A DNA stretch of 64,000 bases from Prescottella equi (GTDB lineage Bacteria > Actinomycetota > Actinomycetes > Mycobacteriales > Mycobacteriaceae). The stretch lies in the NCBI RefSeq assembly GCF_002094305.1, contig NZ_LWTX01000006.1, forward strand, positions 124,001 through 188,000, written 5' to 3'. This document shows positions 47,092 to 55,769 of the stretch, piece by piece. The notes under the pieces are model-generated. The model was not told the DNA's origin. It saw nothing but the letters and a program-made list of their open reading frames with translations, and ran no database searches. The translations under genes were made by a program, and so were the position numbers. The number at the start of each line of letters is the position of its first letter. Position 1 is the first letter of the stretch.

Positions 47092-48630
47092 TCAGTAAGC
47101 TCCGCTGCCCGCCGTTACGGCACGGACCGTCTTGCCGACGATCAGGACGTCCTGCATCATCGACCAGTTCTCGACGTACGAAAGGTCGAGTCGCACGGTC
47201 TCATCCCAAGACAGATCGCTGCGGCCGCTTACCTGCCACAGTCCGGTGAGGCCTGGCTTGACGAGCATCCGCCGACGGACGGTGCCGTCGTAGGCTTCCA
47301 CCTCGCGGCGCAACGGAGGCCGGGGGCCGACGACACTCATCTCACGCCGCAGGACGTTCACGAACTGGGGAAGCTCGTCGAGGCTATACTTGCGCAGGAA
47401 CTTTCCGACGGGGGTGATCCGAGGGTCGTCCTTCATTTTGAACAGGACCCCCGCGCCTTCGTTCTGGCCGAGCAGAGCCGAGACCTGCTTGTCGGCGCCG
47501 TCGACCATGGTGCGGAACTTCAGCATCGGGAACGGTCGGCCGTTGATGCCCATTCGCTCGGACTTGTAGAGGACCGGGCCCTTGCTCGTGGTCTTGACCG
47601 CGATCGCGGCGATCAGCATGACAGGAGAGAGCGCGATCAGAGCTGCGAGGGCGAAGCACATGTCGAAGGCGGTCTTACCGAAGCGCTTCGCGCCGTGGTA
47701 ACGCGGCTTCTCGACGTGGATCAGCGGGAATCCGGCAACGGGGCGCATCACGAGGCGCGGGCCGGCGACATCGACGACACCGGGTGCGACGACGAGATCG
47801 ACATTGAGCGGTTCCAGATCCCATACGAGGCCACGGATTCCGTCGTGCCCCAACTGCTCGGTAGCAGTTACCACGACGGTGTCGGCGCCACACGAACGCA
47901 GCGCGTCCACCACGGAGTACTCGTTGCCGAGCACCGGGATCGCGCGGCCGTCGACGACAACGTGCTCTTCCTCGCGGTGTCCGTAACCCGGCACACAGAC
48001 TCCGACGACGCGGTACCCGGAAGCCGAGTCACGCTCGAAGTTGCGTGTCATCGTCAGCACCGACTCACGGTTACCTACGACGAGCACCGATGTGTGGCAG
48101 TCGCCCTGGCGCCGCTTGTGGGTGACGACCTTGCGCATGGACCACCGGCCAAGCATGAGGCCGACCAATCCGACCGGGAAAGCGATCGCCAGGTAACCAC
48201 GCGCGATGTCGATACGGAACAGCAGGCTGATCATCGCGATGAGGCCGAACAGTTGGAAGGTGGCAACACCGATCCGCCGGTATTCCTCGGCGCCGGCACC
48301 GATGACTCGGGTCGACCGAGTGCGGTGGATGACCAGCATCGCGATCCACAGCCCCGCCAGCGCGACGGACATCATGGTGTAGCTGAAACCCGAGATGGTG
48401 TTCGTCGCGACCGACTGCGCCTCGGTCCCGAAGCGCACGACCTGAGCGGCGGCGACCGCACCCGCGACGACCACCGCATCGATGATCCGCAGACGACTGA
48501 CGTAGCAGTGCTCCCACTTGCTCCGCGAATTATGTTGGGGAGAAACTTCATCCACCAAGCGAAGCTGAGAGGACGACTCGTCCCCCGCTTCCAGCCCGGC
48601 ACCTGTTTCCAGGTAACGCGAAGCCGTCAC
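47092..48630 (-). CDS. Polyprenyl-phosphate sugar-1-phosphate transferase (WbaP/CpsA type)
   Basis: A 512-residue initiating transferase. Four N-terminal helices (about 45-165) come first, then a CoA-binding-like Rossmann domain (SVLVVGNRESVLTM, about 180-300), then a re-entrant hydrophobic helix (about 320-345) and the catalytic domain with LYKSERMGINGRPFPMLKFRTM, KYSLDELPQFVNVLRREMSVVGPRPP and PGLTGLWQVSGRSDL. It transfers a hexose-1-phosphate, probably glucose or galactose, to undecaprenyl phosphate and so starts repeat-unit synthesis. GTG at 48630 has GGAGG 7 bases upstream; the longer ATG start at 48651 would include that site in the coding region. This is the first gene of the operon. 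Confidence 0.9.
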   Translation of the reverse strand: MTASRYLETGAGLEAGDESSSQLRLVDEVSPQHNSRSKWEHCYVSRLRIIDAVVVAGAVAAAQVVRFGTEAQSVATNTISGFSYTMMSVALAGLWIAMLVIHRTRSTRVIGAGAEEYRRIGVATFQLFGLIAMISLLFRIDIARGYLAIAFPVGLVGLMLGRWSMRKVVTHKRRQGDCHTSVLVVGNRESVLTMTRNFERDSASGYRVVGVCVPGYGHREEEHVVVDGRAIPVLGNEYSVVDALRSCGADTVVVTATEQLGHDGIRGLVWDLEPLNVDLVVAPGVVDVAGPRLVMRPVAGFPLIHVEKPRYHGAKRFGKTAFDMCFALAALIALSPVMLIAAIAVKTTSKGPVLYKSERMGINGRPFPMLKFRTMVDGADKQVSALLGQNEGAGVLFKMKDDPRITPVGKFLRKYSLDELPQFVNVLRREMSVVGPRPPLRREVEAYDGTVRRRMLVKPGLTGLWQVSGRSDLSWDETVRLDLSYVENWSMMQDVLIVGKTVRAVTAGSGAY

Positions 48631-49405
48631 GCCTTCACCTCCATCGACCATTCACACGAAATGACCCCCGACGGGTCGATACGTTGTCGAACTCGGGCCC
48701 GCGTCCAACCGAAGTCGAACCGCTAACCCGACTCATCCGTTCCGGTCCCCCCGGCCCGGCGCCCGAAGGCGACGACACCGGTGGATGCCTCCACCACCAG
48801 ACTCCGAGCGAGGCTGGGAAGGCAGTGAATTCATCCCCGGAACAGATGCGCATCAGGTGCGAGATCGCTTTGCACCGTCCGCTGTACGCAAACGTTCTAA
48901 CACGCCCTGGTGCCCGCCAAAAGTCGAACGAGCCTGGTCCGGAAGTTGGGCGTTCGTCCGGTTCGACGACGACGCGGATTGGACAAACGTCCACAATGAC
49001 CCTCGGAAAGAGCACTAGGCCCCGCCCGAAAATAACGGGGAGGCTGACCTTTTAAGAAAACAGGTACGGCAGTACTACTACTGAGTAACCAGACCGACCT
49101 GCGGCGACCATCCGCACTCGGTGCCTGATCCACCGTCGCCCACTACCGAGAACGCACTACCGGAACCGCCGAGCGCACACCTGACGGGACCTTCGACTAG
49201 GCCCGCAGCCGTCTGAATCGATGCACAGAGTTCCAGAATCTCCGCAGGCGGAGACCACTTCTGGACACCTGTCAATGTGACGGAAAACACAAGAGCGGAC
49301 TTGGTTGACCGACCGGTCACCGAACCCGCGGATCGACCGCAGCGGCCGATACCTGAAACTTAAACTATGACAACGGAGCTCGCCCGCGAATGCTCACCGA
49401 CCCGC
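48631..49405. other. Gene-free 775-bp region ahead of the polysaccharide operon
   Basis: No frame here has a plausible protein, start site or codon pattern. It must contain the promoter and 5' leader of the minus-strand polysaccharide operon. An AT-rich patch lies at about 49040-49090 (ttttaagaaaac), next to the small inverted repeat CAGTA/TACTG at 49070-49083 and a ccccg/cgggg stem near 49020-49040. The long distance suggests a structured or regulated leader. I cannot place the promoter with confidence. Confidence 0.45.
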
Positions 49406-49993
49406 TCAGTTGGCGCGTCGACCGGGATGCGTGGGGAAGTTCAGGTATGCGCGCGACGGCGTCGGGCCGCGCTGCCCCTGATACTTGGATCCAACAGCCG
49501 AACTGCCGTAGGGATTCTCGGCGGCGCTGGTGAGCCGCAGCAGACAGAGCTGACCGATCTTCATCCCGGGCCACAACGTGATGGGCAGGTTGGCGACGTT
49601 GGACAGTTCGAGTGTGATGTGCCCGCTGAAGCCAGGATCGATGAAACCGGCAGTGGAATGGGTGAGCAGGCCCAACCTGCCGAGGCTCGACTTGCCTTCG
49701 AGGCGACCGGCCAGGTCGTCGGGAAGCGTGCACACCTCGAGCGTCGAACCGAGAACGAACTCGCCGGGGTGAAGCACGAACGGCTCCCCCGCGGCCGGCT
49801 CGACGAGTGACGTCAGTTCGTCCTGCTGCAGCGCCGGGTCGATGTGGGTGTACTTCGTGTTGTCGAAGACGCGGAACAGGCTGTCGAGCCGTACGTCCAC
49901 GCTCGAGGGCTGCACCATCTCGGAAACGAACGGGTCGATCCCGAGTCGTCCGGATGAAACCTCGGCGCGGATGTCACGATCAGAGAGCAGCAC
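49406..49993 (-). CDS. dcd: dCTP deaminase, probably bifunctional dCTP deaminase/dUTPase
   Basis: A 195-residue enzyme with [12 protein letters not shown] at the start, the [18 protein letters not shown] segment containing conserved Ser/Arg, and [15 protein letters not shown] with the catalytic glutamate. It deaminates dCTP to dUTP. The M. tuberculosis orthologue also hydrolyses dUTP to dUMP, and the close match suggests the same here (inference). ATG at 49993. Neighbours: tRNA-Gly on the other strand upstream, and the polysaccharide operon downstream, as in the mycobacterial dcd-udgA pair. Confidence 0.95.
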   Translation of the reverse strand: MLLSDRDIRAEVSSGRLGIDPFVSEMVQPSSVDVRLDSLFRVFDNTKYTHIDPALQQDELTSLVEPAAGEPFVLHPGEFVLGSTLEVCTLPDDLAGRLEGKSSLGRLGLLTHSTAGFIDPGFSGHITLELSNVANLPITLWPGMKIGQLCLLRLTSAAENPYGSSAVGSKYQGQRGPTPSRAYLNFPTHPGRRAN

Positions 49994-50152
49994 AGCACGA
50001 GGCTACCGGGACGATGAGAGTGATCGGCGCGGACCTCGCATTCCGACTCACAACCAGCAAGCCACCGAAGGGGCGAACACGCCCGTGTGAGGTTCTGCTA
50101 CAGTTGCCGCTTGCAGGGTCCGAATCGCCAGATCTCGGCAAAAGCCCTGCTC

Positions 50153-50223
50153 GCCGATGTAGTTCAATGGTAGAACATCAGCTTCCCAAGCTGAATACGC
50201 GGGTTCGATTCCCGTCATCGGCT
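50153..50223 (+). tRNA. tRNA-Gly (anticodon CCC)
   Basis: A 71-nt cloverleaf: acceptor stem GCCGATG (50153-50159) pairs with CATCGGC (50216-50222), discriminator T, and an encoded CCA at 50224-50226. The anticodon stem TCAGC/GCTGA encloses loop TTCCCAA, giving anticodon CCC. The T-arm is GCGGG-TTCGATT-CCCGT. A TACAGT box near 50098-50103 could be the -10 element. Confidence 0.96.
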
Positions 50224-50233
50224 CCACACCGAG

Positions 50234-50269
50234 CGCCCTGTCCCGCCGATCACGCGGTCAGGGCGTTTT
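50234..50269 (+). terminator. Intrinsic terminator of tRNA-Gly
   Basis: CGCCCTG (50234-50240) pairs with CAGGGCG (50259-50265), with an inner CCGC/GCGG stem, followed by TTTT. Confidence 0.88.
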
Positions 50270-50333
50270 GTTCTATTCGCTCGCAGCAACGTCCGCCGGC
50301 AGAGAATTAAAAGTGGCGGCGGGGACGGGGCCG

Positions 50334-50999
50334 CTATTCCTCGATGGGGGCGTACCAGTCGGCGTTCTTCAGCAAAACCCGCGTACCCAGGTCCCGGTTC
50401 CACTGTGGCTCGATGCCGTGGCGACGCAGCACAGGGAAGACGGCGTCGTCGAGTAGGCGCGTCACATCGGCCGAGTAGAGGGCTTCCTTCGCCTTCTCGC
50501 TGAGCGCGTCGTAGGCGGCCTGGTCGAAGGTCTCGGGCGGAAACGCGCCGTAACCGATGTGGGTGCAGCCGTCCTCCACCAGGCGGGCGGTGTCCTGCTG
50601 GTGGAAGTACACGTACCCCGCCCAGTGACGGGTGTCGTCGCGCTCGTCCCAGATCTCACCGGACGCACAAGTCCCGCAGCAGGTGAAGTCGGCGCGTGCC
50701 ACCACACCGTTGGCGTTGAGCTCCGCGAAAGCGGCGGCCGTGCGCGACGTGCGGGTTCCGATCTCCGCCTGCTGACGCAAGCGAGCCGTGCGCAGCGCCT
50801 CGAACGCCGACTCGAGCTGTTCCTCGGTGAGTTCGTAGTCGTCGCCGTGGAAATCGATGAAGTCGTCGACATCGCCACGCCCGGTGATTAACAGGCTCCA
50901 GATGTCCCGGCAGAGATCGGTGCGCTCGTCCTCGTCGAGCGGGAGATCGGGTAGAACTGCGTACGGCGGGAACGCGTTCGGGTCGGACCACGCACTCAC
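50334..50999 (-). CDS. DUF6891-type protein of unknown function
   Basis: A 221-residue soluble acidic protein. The body has DERTDLCRDIWSLLITGRGDVDDFIDFHGDDY near the N-terminus, then ADFTCCGTCASGEIWDERDD with two close Cys pairs, HWAGYVYFHQQDTARLVEDGCTHIGYGAF and a conserved end LGTRVLLKNADWYAP. This matches the DUF6891 family of actinobacteria and proteobacteria, with no known function. The Cys residues could bind metal or form disulfides. GTG at 50999 was chosen because GGAGG lies 7 bases upstream; the long upstream extension is antisense to the next gene. Confidence 0.82.
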   Translation of the reverse strand: MSAWSDPNAFPPYAVLPDLPLDEDERTDLCRDIWSLLITGRGDVDDFIDFHGDDYELTEEQLESAFEALRTARLRQQAEIGTRTSRTAAAFAELNANGVVARADFTCCGTCASGEIWDERDDTRHWAGYVYFHQQDTARLVEDGCTHIGYGAFPPETFDQAAYDALSEKAKEALYSADVTRLLDDAVFPVLRRHGIEPQWNRDLGTRVLLKNADWYAPIEE

Positions 51000-51180
51000 T
51001 GCGCTACCTCCAGACAAAAGCGGAACCGGGCAGAGCACCCGCTGGCGAGAGCCTACCGAGCGGGTGTCCGGGGTCGGACGCGCAGGCGGATGCCTGCGGC
51101 CCGCGACTGTCGTTCGCACCCGGGTACGACGAATCTGCGCTCGGGGTAATGAAAACGGCACACGGCACGATGTTCCGGGC

Positions 51181-51714
51181 ATGAAAACTTCACATCGACT
51201 CGTTTCAGCCGCAGCCGCCGGGACCCTCGGCGCTGCAATGTTCGTCGCGGCGCCGGGCGTGGCCAGTGCCGCCGATCCGTGCATGCTCGGATGGTCGAAT
51301 GTGGGACCACGGACGTGCGCGATGACCGACGTCGGGATGGCCCCGGTCTGGACCCTCGGCGACGGATTGTGCGCCGGCATGCTGACAGCCTCGGGCAATG
51401 CGTTCGACGGCCCGTTGTGGGAGTACTCCTCCGCGCCGGGTGCCGTGCACTCCGTCGAACTCCGCATCGCGCAGGGCTTCTCGCCGCTGGGCGAGTGGGC
51501 GTCGACCACTCTCGCCTGCGACGTGACCGCCATCGTCGACTGGCAGAACTTCGACACCGGCCGCTCGGGCACGGTGAGTCGGTACGTACCGGCGAGCAAC
51601 AACAGCACCAGCCCGGCGTTCGTTCAGGTGGACACCGGTCCGGGCCGGGTGCGCCTCACCATGCGGACCGACCATCCGAGTATCCCGGTCTCGACGGACA
51701 TCGTCGTTCCCTGA
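51181..51714 (+). CDS. Secreted protein of unknown function
   Basis: A 177-residue protein beginning MKTSHRLVSAAAAGTLGAAMFVAAPGVASA, a clear Sec signal peptide cleaved near residue 30. The mature part (about 147 residues) has four Cys and a beta-rich pattern with LACDVTAIVDWQNFDTGRSGTVSRYV and a C-terminal VRLTMRTDHPSIPVSTDIVVP, resembling small beta-sandwich secreted proteins of Rhodococcus and Nocardia. The function is unknown. It is divergent from the DUF6891 gene (181 bp apart) and ends at a strong bidirectional terminator. Confidence 0.82.
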   Translation: MKTSHRLVSAAAAGTLGAAMFVAAPGVASAADPCMLGWSNVGPRTCAMTDVGMAPVWTLGDGLCAGMLTASGNAFDGPLWEYSSAPGAVHSVELRIAQGFSPLGEWASTTLACDVTAIVDWQNFDTGRSGTVSRYVPASNNSTSPAFVQVDTGPGRVRLTMRTDHPSIPVSTDIVVP

Positions 51715-51743
51715 CAGGCACCGAGGATCGGTCGCACCGCGAC

Positions 51744-51777
51744 GGGAGGGGCAGAGCACACATGCTCTGCCCCTCCC
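51744..51777. terminator. Bidirectional intrinsic terminator
   Basis: A perfect 15-bp stem (51744-51758 with 51763-51777) closed by a CACA loop, placed between the converging secreted-protein gene and the membrane-protein gene at 51788. A long T run is lacking, but stem strength and position are convincing. Confidence 0.78.
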
Positions 51778-51787
51778 GCTCTCGGAA

Positions 51788-52585
51788 CTACCGATCCGAT
51801 CCGTCGGTGCCGGCCGACCGCCCCGCCAGCAGCGGCGGCCACGGCCAATGCCGACCGAGGGTGGACCGCGCCCGCAGGAAGCCGAGCCCCAACACCAGCC
51901 CGAAGATCAGGTGCCCGATCAGCGACAGCGTGACCGTCCTCGTCGTGAGGGGGAACATGTCGTGTTCCCCGCTCGGCGACAGGGCGACCGTTCCGATGAG
52001 CCCGGCCCAGACCGGGAAGACCGCGCCGGTGACGAACGCGGCCAGGACGGTGCGGCGGGACCGGTGCTGCAGTCCGAGCGCGAGGGCGATGAGGAAGAAG
52101 GCGATGCCGATGCCGCCGCCGTCGCCGAAGTAGCGCCACAGGTAGCCGACGATCGCGCCCGTCTGGGTGTCCGTGCCCGAGTGGAGCCAGGTGCCCATCT
52201 TCGGGATGAAGTCGTCCCACAGACCGAGCAGGTACACGGTGTCGAGCCGGAAGACGTCGTAGACCAGGCACGCGAACATCCCCCAACCCAGTCCGTGCCC
52301 GACGATGCGGTCGATCGGGTGCGGGGCGATGACGCACGCTACGACGAGGACGGCCGCGAGCGGAATGATCACCAGCGCACCCGTGGCGTTCATCGACACG
52401 ACGCCGAACACCTGCGCGGAGATCGCGAGCAGCGGCAGCGACGCGAGCAGCAGGTACAACCCGATCCGGGCGAAGGTCCAGTGGTGACGTGTGGTCGTCC
52501 CGACGGGTTCGGCGGCGGTCGGAGGTCCGTGCTCGTGCAGGTCGGCGACGACGGTGGGGACGGAGATACCGAGAATGCGTGGCAT
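51788..52585 (-). CDS. Six- to seven-helix membrane protein of unknown function
   Basis: A 265-residue protein. A short cytoplasmic N-terminus with a His pair (TTTRHHW) is followed by helices at about 45-70, 75-95, 105-125, 150-175, 180-205 and 225-245, with a DDFIPKMGTWLHSGTDTQTG loop. The family was not recognised. ATG at 52585 has AAAGGACC in front; a longer start is possible but would add an unlikely hydrophilic leader. It is 149 bp downstream of the Imm5-like gene on the same strand, possibly co-transcribed. Confidence 0.75.
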   Translation of the reverse strand: MPRILGISVPTVVADLHEHGPPTAAEPVGTTTRHHWTFARIGLYLLLASLPLLAISAQVFGVVSMNATGALVIIPLAAVLVVACVIAPHPIDRIVGHGLGWGMFACLVYDVFRLDTVYLLGLWDDFIPKMGTWLHSGTDTQTGAIVGYLWRYFGDGGGIGIAFFLIALALGLQHRSRRTVLAAFVTGAVFPVWAGLIGTVALSPSGEHDMFPLTTRTVTLSLIGHLIFGLVLGLGFLRARSTLGRHWPWPPLLAGRSAGTDGSDR

Positions 52586-52734
52586 GAGGGCGGGTCCTTT
52601 CGGTCGAGGAGCCTCTCTCGACATGTCGTCGAGTTCCGGCATCCAGCGTCCGTCGGGCCCCCTACCTGCGGATAGCCCCCCGAGGGGTGGTGAGCGCCCC
52701 CCATGCGCGTCCGGCTGCGGGCGTCGCGCCGCCC

Positions 52735-53250
52735 TCAGCAGTCGAACACCGACCAGCAGATGTCGTTCCGCACCCGCTGGTCGTCGATGACGAGCTCGCG
52801 AATCGGGTCCGGAAGCTGGTCGCGCTGCCACCGGCATTCGCGTCGGCCTGCCGCCTCGGCCGCACCGTCCGGTGCGGCGGCGCGGGCGGCCTTGATCGCG
52901 TACGCGGCCGCACCCAGATCGTGGGCGGCCACGTGGGCCACCGCTCCCGCCTGGCCGGCGGCGTAGGCGGCATGACGGGGCGCCCCGCGCAGGTCCCGGG
53001 CCGCGCCCATCGCGTGACCGCCCGCAGCGCGAGCCTGCATCATCGTCATCTCGCCGCGCACCCACGCCCGGGCCGCCTCGATCGCCTGCCGGGGCCGCGG
53101 GTCGTCCGGTCGGGCCGCCTCGAACAGGTCCAGGACATGCTCCGCGCACAACGCCGACCACAGCGCCAGGAGGTGGTGATCCGCATCGGTCAGAGTTCCG
53201 CCGCGGCGGATCGTCACGAGACGGGGGTCCCGGATCTTCGGGAGAATCAT
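52735..53250 (-). CDS. Imm5-like putative immunity protein
   Basis: A 171-residue helical protein. The opening DPRLVTIRRGGTLTDADHHLLALWSALCAEHVLDLFE, followed by RPDDPRPRQAIEAARAWVRGEMTMMQAR and Ala-rich helices, matches the Imm5-like family named in databases as putative immunity protein. The family was defined by its presence near polymorphic toxin genes in other genomes. No toxin gene is seen here: neighbours are a membrane protein and mqo. It may be an orphan immunity gene or have a different role. ATG at 53250. Confidence 0.78.
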   Translation of the reverse strand: MILPKIRDPRLVTIRRGGTLTDADHHLLALWSALCAEHVLDLFEAARPDDPRPRQAIEAARAWVRGEMTMMQARAAGGHAMGAARDLRGAPRHAAYAAGQAGAVAHVAAHDLGAAAYAIKAARAAAPDGAAEAAGRRECRWQRDQLPDPIRELVIDDQRVRNDICWSVFDC

Positions 53251-53324
53251 CGATCCGCGCTCCTTCCGCGCACGCTCGGGGCGAACATACCGCTCCCGAC
53301 TCGGTGTGGGCTGCCGATCGACGG

Positions 53325-54743
53325 CTAGTGCATTTCGACGACACCCGGCACGAGTTCGCGCAGGATCGGATCCCAGATTTCACGACGTTCCGGAAAACAG
53401 GTGCCGAGAAGCTCGATCATGACCGCCGGCGCAATGGATGCACCCGGCGATGCTCCGAGTAGGCCTGCGATGGACCCTTCTGCGCCGGTGACGATCTCGG
53501 TCCCGAAGGTCAGGACGCCGAGCTTGCGCGGATGGGGTCTTATCAGCTGGGCACGCTGTCCCGCCTGCACCAGCTCCCAATCGGCAAGGTTCACCTCGGG
53601 ATAGAACCGCTGCAACTGAGCGAACTTCTGCTTCTTCGACGCCGTCAGCTCACCGATCAGGTAGCGAACCAACGACAGGTTCCGGATGCCGACGGCCAAC
53701 AGAGGCGCGACGTTGTGGGGCCGGATCGTGGTGAACAGATCAGACAGTCGCCCGCGTTTGAGCAACCTGGTGCTGAAGGTCGCGTAGGGCCCGAACATCA
53801 ACGCCGGCTTACCGTCGACGACACGTCGGTCCAGATGAGGCACCGACATCGGCGGAGCACCAACGGCGGACTGGCCGTACACCTTCGCATCGTGCTTGGC
53901 GACGACGCCGGGGGCCGCCGTCCGTAGGAACTGTGCCCCGATGGGGAACACCGCATAGCCGCGCACCTCCGGGATTCGAGCCCTCTGAAGCAGTTTGAGC
54001 GCACACCCTCCGGCACCCACGAACACGAATCGTGCCGAGATCTCGAACCGCTGTCCCCCAACACGTTTCCGCCCCGTAACCGTCCACCGACCGTCGACTG
54101 TCCGCCGCAGCCGAGTCACCTCGTGACCTAATCGAACGTCGGCGCCGTGCGCGGCGGGCACACCGATCAAGGTCTTGGTCAGCGCGCCGAAATCCACATC
54201 GGATGCTCCTTCGTAGCGTGTCGCGGCCATCGGCACGGACCGGTCCCGCCCACCCATCACCAGTGGCGCCCACTCACGGATCACGTCGGGGTCCTCGCTG
54301 AACTCCATCGCGGAGAACAACGGCAGACGTCGCAGAGTGGCGAACCTGCGCCGCAGGTAGGCCACGTCACGATCGCCGAACACGACGTCCATGTGCGGCG
54401 TCGGGTTGACGAAGGACGCCGCGACCGGGATGTCACCGGAATCGACAAGCGACGCCCAAAGCTGGCGAGAGAGTTGAAACTGCCGCGCGATTTCCTCCGC
54501 TCTGCTCGGATCTTCCGGGTCGGGCATGTAGTTGAGTTCGCACAGGCCCGCATGCCCGGTGCCGGCGTTGTTCCACGAACCCGAACTCTCCTCCGCCAGC
54601 GCATCGAGCCGCTCGAGCACAATGATCGACCAATCGGGTTGCAGCTTGGCGATCAGGGCACCAAGCGTCGCCGACATGATGCCGCCGCCGATCAGGACGA
54701 CGTCGACTGTTTCTCCCGCACTTGCCGATCCCTTGCCGCGCAT
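53325..54743 (-). CDS. mqo: Malate:quinone oxidoreductase
   Basis: A 472-residue FAD protein that oxidises malate to oxaloacetate and reduces the quinone pool as a peripheral membrane enzyme. Seen: the dinucleotide motif VVLIGGGIMSATLGALI (about 14-30), SSGSWNNAGTGHAGLCELNYMP, FVFVGAGGCALKLLQ, PIGAQFLRT, GKVYGQ-like VYGQSAVGAPPMSVPHLD and the end GLLGASPGASIAPAVMIELL. ATG at 54743 has GGAAGG upstream; the 27-residue longer form is unlike the family. It is divergent from a LysR gene 93 bp away, the usual arrangement for a regulator of its neighbour. Confidence 0.94.
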   Translation of the reverse strand: MRGKGSASAGETVDVVLIGGGIMSATLGALIAKLQPDWSIIVLERLDALAEESSGSWNNAGTGHAGLCELNYMPDPEDPSRAEEIARQFQLSRQLWASLVDSGDIPVAASFVNPTPHMDVVFGDRDVAYLRRRFATLRRLPLFSAMEFSEDPDVIREWAPLVMGGRDRSVPMAATRYEGASDVDFGALTKTLIGVPAAHGADVRLGHEVTRLRRTVDGRWTVTGRKRVGGQRFEISARFVFVGAGGCALKLLQRARIPEVRGYAVFPIGAQFLRTAAPGVVAKHDAKVYGQSAVGAPPMSVPHLDRRVVDGKPALMFGPYATFSTRLLKRGRLSDLFTTIRPHNVAPLLAVGIRNLSLVRYLIGELTASKKQKFAQLQRFYPEVNLADWELVQAGQRAQLIRPHPRKLGVLTFGTEIVTGAEGSIAGLLGASPGASIAPAVMIELLGTCFPERREIWDPILRELVPGVVEMH

Positions 54744-54836
54744 CGGACCCACCTTCCTCGTCGGGGCGTTCGATCCCAGGGTCCCCGCATCACATTCATC
54801 CGTCCAATGAGTAGAACACCGCACTATGATCCGAAT

Positions 54837-55757
54837 ATGGAACGGTTCATCGGGGACGAAGCGGCGGCTGCCGCCCCTCTACTCGCGGCCTTCGACGCCG
54901 CCGCGCGCGAGGGCCACATCACCCGCGCAGCAGAGTCGCTCGGAGTACCGCAGTCATCGGTGAGCCGGAGACTGAAGTCCCTGGAGCAGATCGTCGGCGT
55001 TGCCCTGTTCCAGCCCGTCGGACGCCGCGTCGCATTGACCCCCGCCGGTCGTGAACTCCATGCGCGGACCCGTGACCTGGTGTGGACCCTGGACGACGCC
55101 ATCAGCGCTGTACGTGGCCATGCAGATCCCGACAGCGGCCTGGTGCGCTTCGGATTCCCACTCACGCTCGGGCCCGTGAGCATCCCGTCCCTGCTAGCCG
55201 AGTTCCACCGGGCCGCACCGCGGATCCGCCTTCACCTCGTGCAGGCACACGGCGAGGCACTCACCGCGATGGTGCGCGACGGCCGACTCGATCTGGCGGT
55301 CGTCATCCCACCGCCCCACGATCTCCCAGTGACGGTCCTGGGTCACCAGCGGTTGCTGCTACACCTTGCACCCGGCCACCGGCTGGCCGGGCGGTCGCGG
55401 GTCGACCTCCACGAGCTGGAATCCGAGCAGTTCATCGCCAGCCCACGGTCGTTCCACCTGCGTCGCTATCTCGATTCATGTTGCGCCGAGGCCGGATTCG
55501 AGCCCCAGGTCGTGTTTGAGATCGGCGAGTTCGAGACGATCCGTGCCCTGGTCGCACAGGATCTCGGCGTCGCCGTGCTGCCCGACGCCGAAACACCGCA
55601 TCCGGATCTGGTCGCCGTCCCGCTCGCCGGTGTCGGAGCACGCACGATCGGCCTGGTGACCGGAAACGTCCGGCACACGGGACCCGTTGCGCGCCTCCGG
55701 GAACACATCACCGATCATGGCTCGGACTACCTCACCGGCACGCTCCCGTCGCGTTGA
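54837..55757 (+). CDS. LysR-family transcriptional regulator next to mqo
   Basis: A 306-residue protein. The winged helix-turn-helix covers about 15-75 (HITRAAESLGVPQSSVSRRLKSLEQIVGVALFQPVGRRVALTPAG), followed by a linker helix and a periplasmic-binding-like effector domain (about 95-300). ATG at 54837 was taken; ATG at 54807 is in frame and would add ten residues. The divergent placement suggests that it controls mqo, with a malate-like effector possible (inference). Confidence 0.9.
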   Translation: MERFIGDEAAAAAPLLAAFDAAAREGHITRAAESLGVPQSSVSRRLKSLEQIVGVALFQPVGRRVALTPAGRELHARTRDLVWTLDDAISAVRGHADPDSGLVRFGFPLTLGPVSIPSLLAEFHRAAPRIRLHLVQAHGEALTAMVRDGRLDLAVVIPPPHDLPVTVLGHQRLLLHLAPGHRLAGRSRVDLHELESEQFIASPRSFHLRRYLDSCCAEAGFEPQVVFEIGEFETIRALVAQDLGVAVLPDAETPHPDLVAVPLAGVGARTIGLVTGNVRHTGPVARLREHITDHGSDYLTGTLPSR

Positions 55758-55769
55758 ACCGGGTAGGCC

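Noticed and set aside
49078-49320. An 80-codon frame on the minus strand in the gene-poor region
   Set aside because: It has no ribosome-binding site and no recognisable motif, and its composition is similar in all frames.
50153-50226. tRNA-Gly as integration site of a genomic island
   Set aside because: I found no second copy of the tRNA 3' end and no integrase in the window.
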